Shown: positions 23,814 to 32,132 of the stretch, piece by piece
Numbering within the stretch: position 1 is the stretch's first letter
Layout: each line of letters opens with the position of its first letter
Source: Prevotella sp.
Lineage (GTDB): Bacteria > Bacteroidota > Bacteroidia > Bacteroidales > Bacteroidaceae
Length of the DNA stretch: 36,669 nucleotides
Assembly (NCBI GenBank): GCA_017455845.1
Contig: JAFSYY010000074.1
Location: 1 to 36,669, forward strand
Reading direction: 5' to 3'
Position numbers and translations under genes: made by a program
The notes under the pieces: generated by a model
What the model was told of the DNA's origin: nothing
Seen by the model: only the letters and a program-made list of their open reading frames with translations
Database searches by the model: none

Positions 23814-25601
23814 TTATTCTATGTTGCTGTTCTTACCACTGCCGAAGGCGGGATTGTGGGTTGCCTGCAGGTTTTTGTTCACATTGTATTCCTCGTCGTA
23901 GTTGTAGGGCCAGAACAGTTGTCCCGGGTACGTCTGCTCGTTGGAGAGGAAATTCTGTATCAGTCCGCTGTTGGTGGTCACTTTCTTCAGTGCAGCGGTG
24001 GTAATATCATTCGGGTTGCCGTTGCGCAGCGACTGTCTCACCAGGTCGTACCAGCGCTTGCCCTCGAACATCAGTTCGCGCTGCCGCTCCTGCATCACCA
24101 GTGTCTCCATCTGGCTCTTAGAGGCGTAGTCGGCAAAGCGCAGGGTGTCGGTGAGTTCGGTAGTGGTCTCGCAGACGGCACGCTTGTTCACGGCGTTGAC
24201 CAGTGCGAAGGCCTGCTGTCGCAGCGGCAGGTTGTAGGCCACCACGTCGGCATCGCTGCCCTCCTTCATCTGCATGGCCAGGGCCTCTGCCTTCAGGAGC
24301 ATGATGTCTGTCAGGCGGTAGATGACCCAGTTGCTGCCGTTCTGTCCGTCGGTGTACTGTGCTCCATACGTACATTCCGGGTCTGTGGATTTCGATGCCG
24401 TGATGGTGAGCGACCGCGTTGTGAACTTGTTGATGGCACTGAGTCTCTGGTGACAGTTCTCAAAGTTGCGGGCATCATATTTCTTATTGCTCTTGGCATA
24501 GACGGCAAAGGTGCTGGTGCTCACGTCGTCGAGCACGTAGGTCGACGGTGCCAGGTAGCCGCGGTCGACGGTGGCATGGCCATAGAGCACATTGACGGCC
24601 GAGTTGGCAGGCATGCTATTGCCGCGTGGGTCATCGTCGAAGATCAGTTGGAAGATGATTTCCTGGCTGTTGCCGTCGGTGCCGAAGTTGGTGGTGTATG
24701 CATTGCCGAAGTAGCCGTTGGTGCCCATTGACTCGCTGGTCAGGGGGAAGCCGTTGTAGCGGCTGTCGTCATCGGAAGCGCTGCCATACGTGTTGCTGCG
24801 CTTGCGCTGCTCGTCCACACGTTCCTTGATGGCATCAATGACCTTGTCGGCGTAGACGATACAGTTGGCGTAGTCTTTCTTCCACAGATACATCTCGCAG
24901 AGCATGGCGTTGACGGCATCCAGTGTGATGCGTCCCGTCTGGTAGAGAGGCTGCGTCTCGGGATAGGACACGATGGCCAGCCTGTTGTCGCTGATGTTGC
25001 GCAGGTCGGAGATGAGGCTGTCGAGCACCACATCGAAGGCGGTGGCAGGCAGGTCCATCTTCTGGTCGTCGTCGGTAAAGGCCTCGGTGGTGTAGGGCAC
25101 GTTCTGGAAGGTGCGTATCAGGTAGAAGTAACACAGGTCGCGCAGGGCGGCCATCTCTGCCAGGTGCGCCTTCAGTTCGCTTTCGGTGTAGGCGGGGTCG
25201 ACGGCAGCCACGGCCGGTGCTTTCTTGATGACGGTGTTACAGCGGTTGATGACGCTGTAGAAGTCGCCCCAACTGGTATAGCCGTTCTGTGCGTTGATAT
25301 TCTCCTTGAGCACGTTCTGCAGGTTAGGATCATCGTCGACGTTGTCACCGCCCACGACGTTGTCGCTGCGACATTCGCCCCAGATAATCATACGCCGCAC
25401 CACGGCATCGGCCTGCATGCCGATATAGCATCCGGCAATGACGGCTTCCACGTCGGCCTTGTCGCTCCAGTACTGCTCTTCCACAATCTCATTACGAGGT
25501 TCTATTTCCAGGAAGTCGGAGCAACTGGTCAGCAGTGTTGCTGCTGCTGTCAGGATGCATACATTAAAATATTTAAAAATTAAAAAATTATTTCGTTTCA
25601 T
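23814..25601 (-). CDS. susD: SusD/RagB family nutrient-binding lipoprotein (pair 2)
   Basis: 595 residues. Signal peptide MKRNNFLIFKYFNVCILTAA with lipobox LLTSC near 27, then the classical SusD opening SDFLEIEPRNEIVEEQYWSD and the helix DVEAVIAGCYIGMQADAVVR. TPR-like core includes GDFYSVINRCNTVIKKAP and EMAALRDLCYFYLIRTFQNV (with PYTT). Near the C-terminus ERQRELMFEGKRWYDLVRQS is the SusD signature, and the tail is QLFWPYNYDEEYNVNKNLQA. It directly follows its SusC partner. The N-terminal codons (FLIFKYFN) and leader are built from an AT-rich, roughly 7-bp repeat. Confidence 0.94.
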   Translation of the reverse strand: MKRNNFLIFKYFNVCILTAAATLLTSCSDFLEIEPRNEIVEEQYWSDKADVEAVIAGCYIGMQADAVVRRMIIWGECRSDNVVGGDNVDDDPNLQNVLKENINAQNGYTSWGDFYSVINRCNTVIKKAPAVAAVDPAYTESELKAHLAEMAALRDLCYFYLIRTFQNVPYTTEAFTDDDQKMDLPATAFDVVLDSLISDLRNISDNRLAIVSYPETQPLYQTGRITLDAVNAMLCEMYLWKKDYANCIVYADKVIDAIKERVDEQRKRSNTYGSASDDDSRYNGFPLTSESMGTNGYFGNAYTTNFGTDGNSQEIIFQLIFDDDPRGNSMPANSAVNVLYGHATVDRGYLAPSTYVLDDVSTSTFAVYAKSNKKYDARNFENCHQRLSAINKFTTRSLTITASKSTDPECTYGAQYTDGQNGSNWVIYRLTDIMLLKAEALAMQMKEGSDADVVAYNLPLRQQAFALVNAVNKRAVCETTTELTDTLRFADYASKSQMETLVMQERQRELMFEGKRWYDLVRQSLRNGNPNDITTAALKKVTTNSGLIQNFLSNEQTYPGQLFWPYNYDEEYNVNKNLQATHNPAFGSGKNSNIE

Positions 25602-25660
25602 AATATCTGTATTTTCGTGATTAGTATTGCTTCATTTTTTAATTTTTAAATTTTAGAACT
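25565..25660. repeat. AT-rich heptamer-like repeats around the pair-2 SusD start
   Basis: Imperfect units of the type TTAAAAA at about 25565-25592 (inside the SusD signal-peptide codons) and TTTTTAA near 25633-25657 (before the SusC stop). The period is close to 7, but this family is more degenerate than the others. Confidence 0.55.
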
Positions 25661-28600
25661 CTACCGTCACGCCCAGGGTGTAGGACCGTGAGCGGGGTGT
25701 CTGTGAATAGTCGATGGCGGGGTTGTAGCCGGAACTGGAGATATCCGGGTCTACACCCGTGTACTTGGTCAGCACGAAGGGGTTGTTGGCACTGGCATAG
25801 ATGCTCACCCTGTTCAGGCCGGCCCACTTCAGGTACTTCTTGTTGATGGCATACGACAACTGTGCGTAACTCATACGCAGGTAGGAGCCGTCTTCCACGA
25901 AGCGGTCGCTCACCAGCGTGTTGTAGTTGGAGGTGCTGCCATACATGGCACGCGGTATGCTGGTCTCGTCGCCCTCCTTGCGCCAGCGGTAGTTCACGGC
26001 CTGGCTCTGGTTGTCGTTGCCGGTCATGGCCTCGGCGTTGAGTCGTGCCATGTTGATGATCTTGTTGCCGAAACGATAGGTGAACTGTGTGTTCAGGCGC
26101 CATGCCCCGTAGTTGAACGTGAAGCCGAAGCCGCCGGTGAGTTTCGGCAGCGAGGAGCCGAGGTAGACGATATCGAGGGCATTGATCTGGCCGTCGTGGT
26201 TCACATCCTCGTAGATGGCATCGCCACCCTGGAACTTGTAGTTCTTACCCGTGGCATCGTTGGTGTAGTTGTACATCATGCGCAGGGGTGTGCCGGTGGC
26301 ATCGCGTATGATCTCGCCGTCGGCATTGATGGCTACAGGTGCCGTCATGGGGCGCTTGGTCCAGCCGCGCTCCTTATAGAAGGCGTCGGGCAGGGTGCCG
26401 TTGAGCAGGCCCACCTGCTCATCCTGCGTCAGGTTGATGAAGGTGCTGTAGTTGATGTTGTACACACCCTTGCTGCGGAAGCCGTAGATGGCACCGAAGG
26501 GGTTGTCCAACTGTACGCGGCGCAGCCACTCGCCGTTGCCGTAAGCAAAGACGGAGTTCAGGCTGGTGAGCACGTACTCGTCCATTTCGAGCACCACGCT
26601 ACGGTTGTTGCCGAAGTTGACGTTGGCATCCATGGTAAACTTGCCGAACTTCAGCAGTTTGTTGGTGTTGATATGGAACTCCCAACCCACGTTGCGCATC
26701 TTGCCGCTGTTGTGGTAAGGCACGGTATAGAAACCGGTGTTGGAGGGTATGCGATAGCCTTCCAGCAGCATGTCGGTGGTGGTGGAGTGGTAGCCCTCGA
26801 TAGTGAGGGTGATACGGTCGTCGAGGAATCCGAGGTCGATACCACCGTTGTAACTGGTCACTATTTCCCATTTCAGGTCGGTCAGTCGGATGTTCAGGGG
26901 AACGACCGACGGCATGTCGATATATCTCGACGATGAGCCGTACTTCGACGTATAGAGGTAGTTGTAGCGCGGCTGGTTACCCACGCGGCCCCAACTGGGA
27001 CGTATGGCGAGCATGGAGAGCCATTTCTTCGTGGCCTGCATCCAAGGCTCGTCGCTGATGATCCACTTCAACGATACTGAGGGGAAGTAACCCCAGCGGT
27101 TGCCCGGCCCGAACCTCGTGGTACCGTCGACACGCATGCCAAAGTCGGCCACGTAGCGGCCCTTGTAGGCATAGTGTGTAGAGAAGGTGTAGTACATGGA
27201 GCGCCACTGGTCGTAACTGGTGCCCATGCCTGAGATGTTACCGCCGGCATCGGGTGTGCTCACACCCGTGGCCAGTCCGTCGGCCTGTGTCCATTGTCCG
27301 CTGGACGAGCCCGAGGTCAGTTCGAAGCGTCCGAGGAGCATCAGCGAGTGGTCTTTATTCTTGAAGGCGGGAATAAGCGTAAGGGCCTGCTTGGTGTTGA
27401 ACGACACGCTCTTGCCCGAGCCGGCGTATGACTGGTTGACACCCGAGGTGTTCCATGTCACGGAGCGCAGTTCCTGCGGATAGTAGCGGTCGGTATAGCC
27501 GTTGTGGATGTTCATATACACCGAGCCGCGCCAGTTCAGTTGCCAGTGGTCCTCGTCGGTGCCCAGCAACTGGTAGTTGATGACCAGTTCGGGCGCCATG
27601 TCGTAGTTGCGCTCCTGGTTCTTGGCCAGGTTGGCCACTGCCACGGGGTTGGGATATTTCTTCTGGTCGTTGTTGAAGATGGATGAGCCGTCCTGCAGCA
27701 TAGTGTAGTAGGTATCAGTGTCAGCACCGGTCACAGGGTCCTGCTCATAGATGCTCATGTTTGGCATCTTGCGCTGTGCCAGTCCCAGGAGTCCTATACC
27801 GCTGCTGTTGCCCTGATAACTGGCCCAGTCGCCGGAGTTGAACTTCCAGTTCATGTCGTTCTTCGTATAGGTGAGTGCGAAGTTGGTGCTCACGCGTATG
27901 CGGTTGCTGATGTTATAGTCGAGGGCCACACGCGTAGAGAAGCGGTTCAACTCCTGCTTGATGATGGTACCTGTCTCACGGTCGTAGCCGCCGCCGATGC
28001 GGAAGGATGCTTTCTCACCACCGCCGCTGATGCTGATGTAGTGGTTCTGTCGCAGACCCCACTGTGTGATGGCATCGCGCCAGTCGGTGTTGTTGTTGTA
28101 CTGCTCGTACTCGGGATAGGAGCCGTCGTAGAGATAGTTGATCTCCTTCACGTCGGCCGAGGCGTTGTCGTTCTGTGTGGGGTTGAAGTAAGCCTCCTTC
28201 AGCAGCATGGTGTAGTCGTCACCGTTGAGCAGGTCGTAGCCCTGCGGCTGGTAGGTGCCTGTGAGTTTGAGGGAGTAGGTGAGGCGGGGTTTGCCGCGTG
28301 CACCGCGCTTGGTGGTCAACTCGATGACACCGTTACCACCCTGCGAGCCGTAGACGGCCGTGGCGGCAGCATCTTTCAGCACGGTGATGGATGCGATGTC
28401 CTCGGGGTTGATGTTGAGGAGTTCGGCAAACTTCTCGTTGTTGGCACCAGCCATGTCGAAGTTGTCGAGGCTCACCTCGCGGATATTTCCGTCGACGACG
28501 ATGAGCGGGTTGGCATCGGTCAGCGTGGAGAGTGAGGAGGCACCGCGCAGACGCATGGTAGAGCCTGAGCCCAGGTCACCGGAGTTGCCGATGATGTCCA

Positions 28601-29075
28601 GACCGGCGATACGTCCCTGCAGGGCTTCGTCGACCGAGGTGATGCCCAGTCCCTCGAACTCTTTCATGGAGAGGGTCTGCGTGGCATACGATATCTCACG
28701 CTGCGGTATGGGCAGGTTGTTGCCCTGCATGCGGCGCTTGGACTTCACGGTCACCTCCTTCAGCGTGGTGGCCGACGACATCATGATATTGTAGGTGGTT
28801 TTGTTGATGGGCAGCAACTGCTGCTTCATGCCCACGTAGGTAAAGCGGATCTTGTCCTTGTCGCTCTTCACCTTCATGGTGAAGTTACCGTTCAGGTCGG
28901 TCACGGCCGAGTTGATGATACGTCCGGTGGCATCTATTTCGCACACCGTGGCGCCCATCAGCGGTCCCATGTCGTCGCTCACGACGCCGTGTACCGATGT
29001 TATCTGTGCCCCGGCCAGTGTCGGCAGCATCAGGGCCAGCATCAATATGATAGATTTCAGTATTCTCATAGCCAT
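25653..29075 (-). CDS. susC: SusC/RagA family TonB-linked outer-membrane protein (pair 2)
   Basis: 1140 residues. ATG at 29075 or 29069. Signal peptide MAMRILKSIILMLALMLPTL with AGAQ cleavage. Carboxypeptidase-regulatory-like domain about 26-110 (VHGVVSDDMGPLMGATVCEI…DLNGNFTMKVK…YVGMKQQ). Plug about 130-260, with SVDEALQGRIAGLDIIGNSG, RLRGASSLSTLTDANPLIVV and the signature AVYGSQGGNGVIELTTKRG. Barrel follows and ends YTLGVTVEF with a terminal Phe. Starts 2 bp after the large FAS1 gene, a tight coupling, and is followed after 51 bp by its SusD. Confidence 0.95.
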   Translation of the reverse strand: MAMRILKSIILMLALMLPTLAGAQITSVHGVVSDDMGPLMGATVCEIDATGRIINSAVTDLNGNFTMKVKSDKDKIRFTYVGMKQQLLPINKTTYNIMMSSATTLKEVTVKSKRRMQGNNLPIPQREISYATQTLSMKEFEGLGITSVDEALQGRIAGLDIIGNSGDLGSGSTMRLRGASSLSTLTDANPLIVVDGNIREVSLDNFDMAGANNEKFAELLNINPEDIASITVLKDAAATAVYGSQGGNGVIELTTKRGARGKPRLTYSLKLTGTYQPQGYDLLNGDDYTMLLKEAYFNPTQNDNASADVKEINYLYDGSYPEYEQYNNNTDWRDAITQWGLRQNHYISISGGGEKASFRIGGGYDRETGTIIKQELNRFSTRVALDYNISNRIRVSTNFALTYTKNDMNWKFNSGDWASYQGNSSGIGLLGLAQRKMPNMSIYEQDPVTGADTDTYYTMLQDGSSIFNNDQKKYPNPVAVANLAKNQERNYDMAPELVINYQLLGTDEDHWQLNWRGSVYMNIHNGYTDRYYPQELRSVTWNTSGVNQSYAGSGKSVSFNTKQALTLIPAFKNKDHSLMLLGRFELTSGSSSGQWTQADGLATGVSTPDAGGNISGMGTSYDQWRSMYYTFSTHYAYKGRYVADFGMRVDGTTRFGPGNRWGYFPSVSLKWIISDEPWMQATKKWLSMLAIRPSWGRVGNQPRYNYLYTSKYGSSSRYIDMPSVVPLNIRLTDLKWEIVTSYNGGIDLGFLDDRITLTIEGYHSTTTDMLLEGYRIPSNTGFYTVPYHNSGKMRNVGWEFHINTNKLLKFGKFTMDANVNFGNNRSVVLEMDEYVLTSLNSVFAYGNGEWLRRVQLDNPFGAIYGFRSKGVYNINYSTFINLTQDEQVGLLNGTLPDAFYKERGWTKRPMTAPVAINADGEIIRDATGTPLRMMYNYTNDATGKNYKFQGGDAIYEDVNHDGQINALDIVYLGSSLPKLTGGFGFTFNYGAWRLNTQFTYRFGNKIINMARLNAEAMTGNDNQSQAVNYRWRKEGDETSIPRAMYGSTSNYNTLVSDRFVEDGSYLRMSYAQLSYAINKKYLKWAGLNRVSIYASANNPFVLTKYTGVDPDISSSGYNPAIDYSQTPRSRSYTLGVTVEF

Positions 29076-29077
29076 TA

Positions 29078-31816
29078 TTATCTAGTAGTCAATTTTTTAA
29101 CTTCCTCTCTCCAGTCGGTCAGGTTGCCGTAGAGCAGCGGGCCGTCAATCTGATGGACCACGGCATCACTGGTCATGAAGATGACGGCCTTGGCAGCCCT
29201 CTCCGAGTTTGACACGTCGCCGTTCCACCAGTATTCGCGGCAGATATTGTTGTAGAGGCCATCGGTCTTCACCACGTGTACGGTATTGCCGCTCTGATAG
29301 CCCGTCAGGGTCAACTGGTCGGGGTCGCGCATGTCGACGGTGATGGGGTAATAGCGTCCCGTTGCCGGGTTGCGGAGCATGGACTCATACTGTGGCTGTT
29401 TGTCGCTCATGTCCTCTGGCAGCATCTTCACGGCCACGGAATGGTCGTGGATATGATAGCGCAGGAAATCCACTATGCGCTCCTTGATATATAACTTGGC
29501 GGTGTCGGCCAGCAGTTGTCCTGTGGTGCCGCCGCCATACATATCGGCCGTCTGAGCCTCATAGTCGTCCCAGGTGGGCAGTTTGCCGTCGGCGATAAGG
29601 GCATCTATCGACTCGTTGGTAGGCACATAGATGGTGTAGTTATAGTTGTCGAGCAGCATCAGGTTCTTACTGCTTTTCGCATTGTTACCCGAGTTGTACG
29701 ACTTGTTGTCGCCGGCACTCAGTTTGTTGTTGAACAGTCCGCTCTTGTCGTAAGACATCAACTCGAAGAAACGTTCGTACTCAGGATGGTCCTGAAGGGT
29801 CAGGTAAACGGTCTGGGTAGAGGCCATGGGCACCTGCGTGGGCAGTTCGTATGATGTACCGTTCTGCTTGTCAAACTCGGCCGTAGGCTTGATGGGGTGG
29901 TTCTGGTGCTCTATCTGCCAGGCGCCGCTCACGGCGAGTGAGTCGTCGGCGGTCTTGTAGATGCGCATCAGGGTGCCGCCCTTGCTCTTGAAGAACTCAT
30001 AGCCCTGAGCAATATAGTCGTCCACCTTCTTTCCCTTCTCGGGCAGCACGATGATGAGTTGGTTCATTATGTCGTCCAAGCGGCTGTTCAGCACGCTGTT
30101 GCTCAGTTCGCTTTCGTCCTGGGTGAGGTAGCCCTGGGTAATGATGCCGTCGTCGGTGATGGTGCTGCCATAGCGGCGTGCCTTCAGGCGGTTGGTTTCC
30201 TCGGGTTCGCTCATGTCGACGAAGAACTCCAGTATCGAGCAACTCCTGTTGCCGTAGGTGGCCGGGTCTACGAATGTCATCATGGCTTGGTTGGTGGGCA
30301 GCATCAGTGCATACTGCGAGTCCATGGAGAGCATGTAGGGGAGGAAGGTGTTCTTCTTGTTGTTCTGGTCGGAGACGGAGATCACCCAGTAGATGACGTT
30401 CATCAACGACTCGTGGGCCAGAGCGGGGTAGGCCACCGATGCATACTCTGCCGGTGCGAACACCTTATTTAATATATATACGACGCCGTTGCAGCCCACG
30501 ACGGCTTTCTTCACGTTGGCCGGCTTGATGCCGAGGGTCTCCTTGGCATCGTCGAGCACGTTGTCGAACTTCGAGGGGAAGGAGGTGGTGAACAGTTCGC
30601 TCTGGTTCACTCTGAGCAGTTTCTTCAGCGTGGCCATGGGTATGCTGTCCAGTTCCTTGTACTCCTGCTGCAGGTCGCGGCCGTCGCCGTTCCACCAGGC
30701 CAGCACTGCCGAGTCTGTGGGCACAAAGAGTGCGGCCGCATCATAGTGCAGGTCGTAGTCCATGGTGTTGCTGTACATATACTGGTTCCACCCCGGGTCG
30801 AACTTCAGCAGTGCCTCGATGGTGTCGTTGTTCTGTGTAGACTTGTTGGCCTTGCCGCCTGCCGAGTTGTCGCTCAGGTAGCGCAGCACATAGACAGAGT
30901 CTGTGGTGCCGTGGATGCGGTTGTAGTTGCGCGATGCCGTGGCATCGTAGTAGGGAGCGGAGAAGCGGTCGAGCATGCGCGACCACAGTTTGGTGTCGCT
31001 TTCCTCACGCACAATCTGGGCCATGTTGACAGAAGGCTCTATCACATCCTCAATCTTATGGATATAACCGTTCTTACACACGATGTCGTGACCCTGGTAG
31101 TCGTCCTCGTTGGCTTTCACCCTGGAGCCGCTCACCCACATCTCGCTGGTGCTTGTGCCGCGTCCGTTGGTGAGCATAGACAGGTCGGAGGCCGTCATGC
31201 CGTAGTATTTCATGAAGGCTGGCAGGAAATGTATCATGGGTGCCTCGGTGGCATCCATCATCACCGGCACGGCCTTTCCTGCCTGGCGCAGTTTGTTCCA
31301 GAACTTGCCTTGTGGCATGTCCTGCGGCGACATCACGGTGACGGAGTCGTAGAGGCTGGCGGCCGTCTCGCGGCGCATGGCCAGGCCCTCCATGGGCGGT
31401 GTGCCGCTCACGTTGGTGAGCAGTTCCATCAGGTAGGCATTGTTGATCATGGTGCTGTTGAGCAATGCCTTCTTCTGCGACTCGGTGAGTTGTTCGTAGG
31501 AAGTGATGCCCCATCTGTTGCTGCTGAACCATTTGGCAAACGCCTCATCGTTGGCAGCGAAGATGGTCTTCGAACCTGTGTGGCTCAGCACCTCGGTCTG
31601 TCCGAGGTCGTCGATGAGCCTTAGCAAGGTTTTGTAACTGTCGCCGTCGGGGTCGTTCTGCAGGCGCTCGTAGATAGAGTTGCCCAGCCATGAAGGCTGT
31701 CCGGTGAGCAGGATGTCATCGTCCTTACACGACTGCATCACCGCGGCTCCTATCAGCAGCGAGCAGGCGGCCACGGCCACACGTCGTCCTTGCTTCAAGA
31801 AAGTGTTACGTTTCAT
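29078..31816 (-). CDS. Large fasciclin (FAS1) multidomain lipoprotein, first gene of the SusCD block
   Basis: 912 residues. Lipoprotein signal (MKRNTFLKQGRRVAVAACSL, then AAVMQSC, Cys about 30). Probably four FAS1-like domains: about 40-245 (LLRLIDDLGQTEVLSHTGSK, TIFAANDEAFAKWF, NGYIHKIEDVIEP), 255-450 (ALFVPTDSAVLAWWNGDG, CNGVVYILNKVFAP), 450-640 (YALMLPTNQAMMTFVDPATY), and 690-905 (YTIYVPTNESIDALIADGK, RIVDFLRYHIHDHSVAVKML, ending VVHQIDGPLLYG). Each shows the FAS1 H1 'T(I/V)(F/Y)xPTNxA' pattern. Expected at the outer-membrane surface; likely a binding or adhesion accessory of the adjacent SusCD pair, which begins 2 bp after it. No clear promoter is seen; the leader contains a 7-bp repeat array. 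Confidence 0.87.
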   Translation of the reverse strand: MKRNTFLKQGRRVAVAACSLLIGAAVMQSCKDDDILLTGQPSWLGNSIYERLQNDPDGDSYKTLLRLIDDLGQTEVLSHTGSKTIFAANDEAFAKWFSSNRWGITSYEQLTESQKKALLNSTMINNAYLMELLTNVSGTPPMEGLAMRRETAASLYDSVTVMSPQDMPQGKFWNKLRQAGKAVPVMMDATEAPMIHFLPAFMKYYGMTASDLSMLTNGRGTSTSEMWVSGSRVKANEDDYQGHDIVCKNGYIHKIEDVIEPSVNMAQIVREESDTKLWSRMLDRFSAPYYDATASRNYNRIHGTTDSVYVLRYLSDNSAGGKANKSTQNNDTIEALLKFDPGWNQYMYSNTMDYDLHYDAAALFVPTDSAVLAWWNGDGRDLQQEYKELDSIPMATLKKLLRVNQSELFTTSFPSKFDNVLDDAKETLGIKPANVKKAVVGCNGVVYILNKVFAPAEYASVAYPALAHESLMNVIYWVISVSDQNNKKNTFLPYMLSMDSQYALMLPTNQAMMTFVDPATYGNRSCSILEFFVDMSEPEETNRLKARRYGSTITDDGIITQGYLTQDESELSNSVLNSRLDDIMNQLIIVLPEKGKKVDDYIAQGYEFFKSKGGTLMRIYKTADDSLAVSGAWQIEHQNHPIKPTAEFDKQNGTSYELPTQVPMASTQTVYLTLQDHPEYERFFELMSYDKSGLFNNKLSAGDNKSYNSGNNAKSSKNLMLLDNYNYTIYVPTNESIDALIADGKLPTWDDYEAQTADMYGGGTTGQLLADTAKLYIKERIVDFLRYHIHDHSVAVKMLPEDMSDKQPQYESMLRNPATGRYYPITVDMRDPDQLTLTGYQSGNTVHVVKTDGLYNNICREYWWNGDVSNSERAAKAVIFMTSDAVVHQIDGPLLYGNLTDWREEVKKLTTR

Positions 31817-31916
31817 AGTTTTGGTTTTATTATTATTGATGATATAATCTTGCTTGTATATGTTGTCGCCCCCACAGGGGCTGGTTGTTGTCGCTTTCGG
31901 GCCAGGCCTGAGCCTG

Positions 31917-32014
31917 GAGGTTCGAGGTACGTGGTACGAGGTACGAGGTACGAGGTTCGAGGTTCGAGGTTCGAGGTACGGGGTTCGAGGTACGAGGTAC
32001 GTGGTACGAGGATA
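31917..32014. repeat. Heptamer tandem array (GAGGTAC/GAGGTTC), 13 units plus one degenerate
   Basis: Exact 7-bp period from 31917 to 32007. Units are mainly GAGGTAC and GAGGTTC, with GTGGTAC twice and GGGGTTC once; a degenerate unit GAGGATA follows. It lies about 100 bp upstream of the FAS1/SusCD block. Nearby are a GC-rich hairpin CCAGGCCTGAGCCTGG (31902-31917) and the terminator at 32060. The 316-bp gap holds no gene. Confidence 0.92.
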
Positions 32015-32059
32015 GACCTGTTGGGTGAGAAAGGTATTCTCGAATTATTATATATAAAT

Positions 32060-32106
32060 AAGGTGTCGGGGGCGGCCTTGCGGCCGTCTCCGATCACCTT
32101 TTTTTA
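32060..32106. terminator. GC-rich imperfect hairpin terminator downstream of the 1213-residue protein gene
   Basis: AAGGTG (32060-32065) pairs with CACCTT (32095-32100), enclosing further GC-rich pairing around CGGCC…GGCCG. A run of Ts follows on the + strand, and ATTTATATA follows on the minus strand. Position suits termination of the minus-strand gene ending at 32133. Confidence 0.65.
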
Positions 32107-32132
32107 AAGAGACTTATGCTTTATCTGCATGT

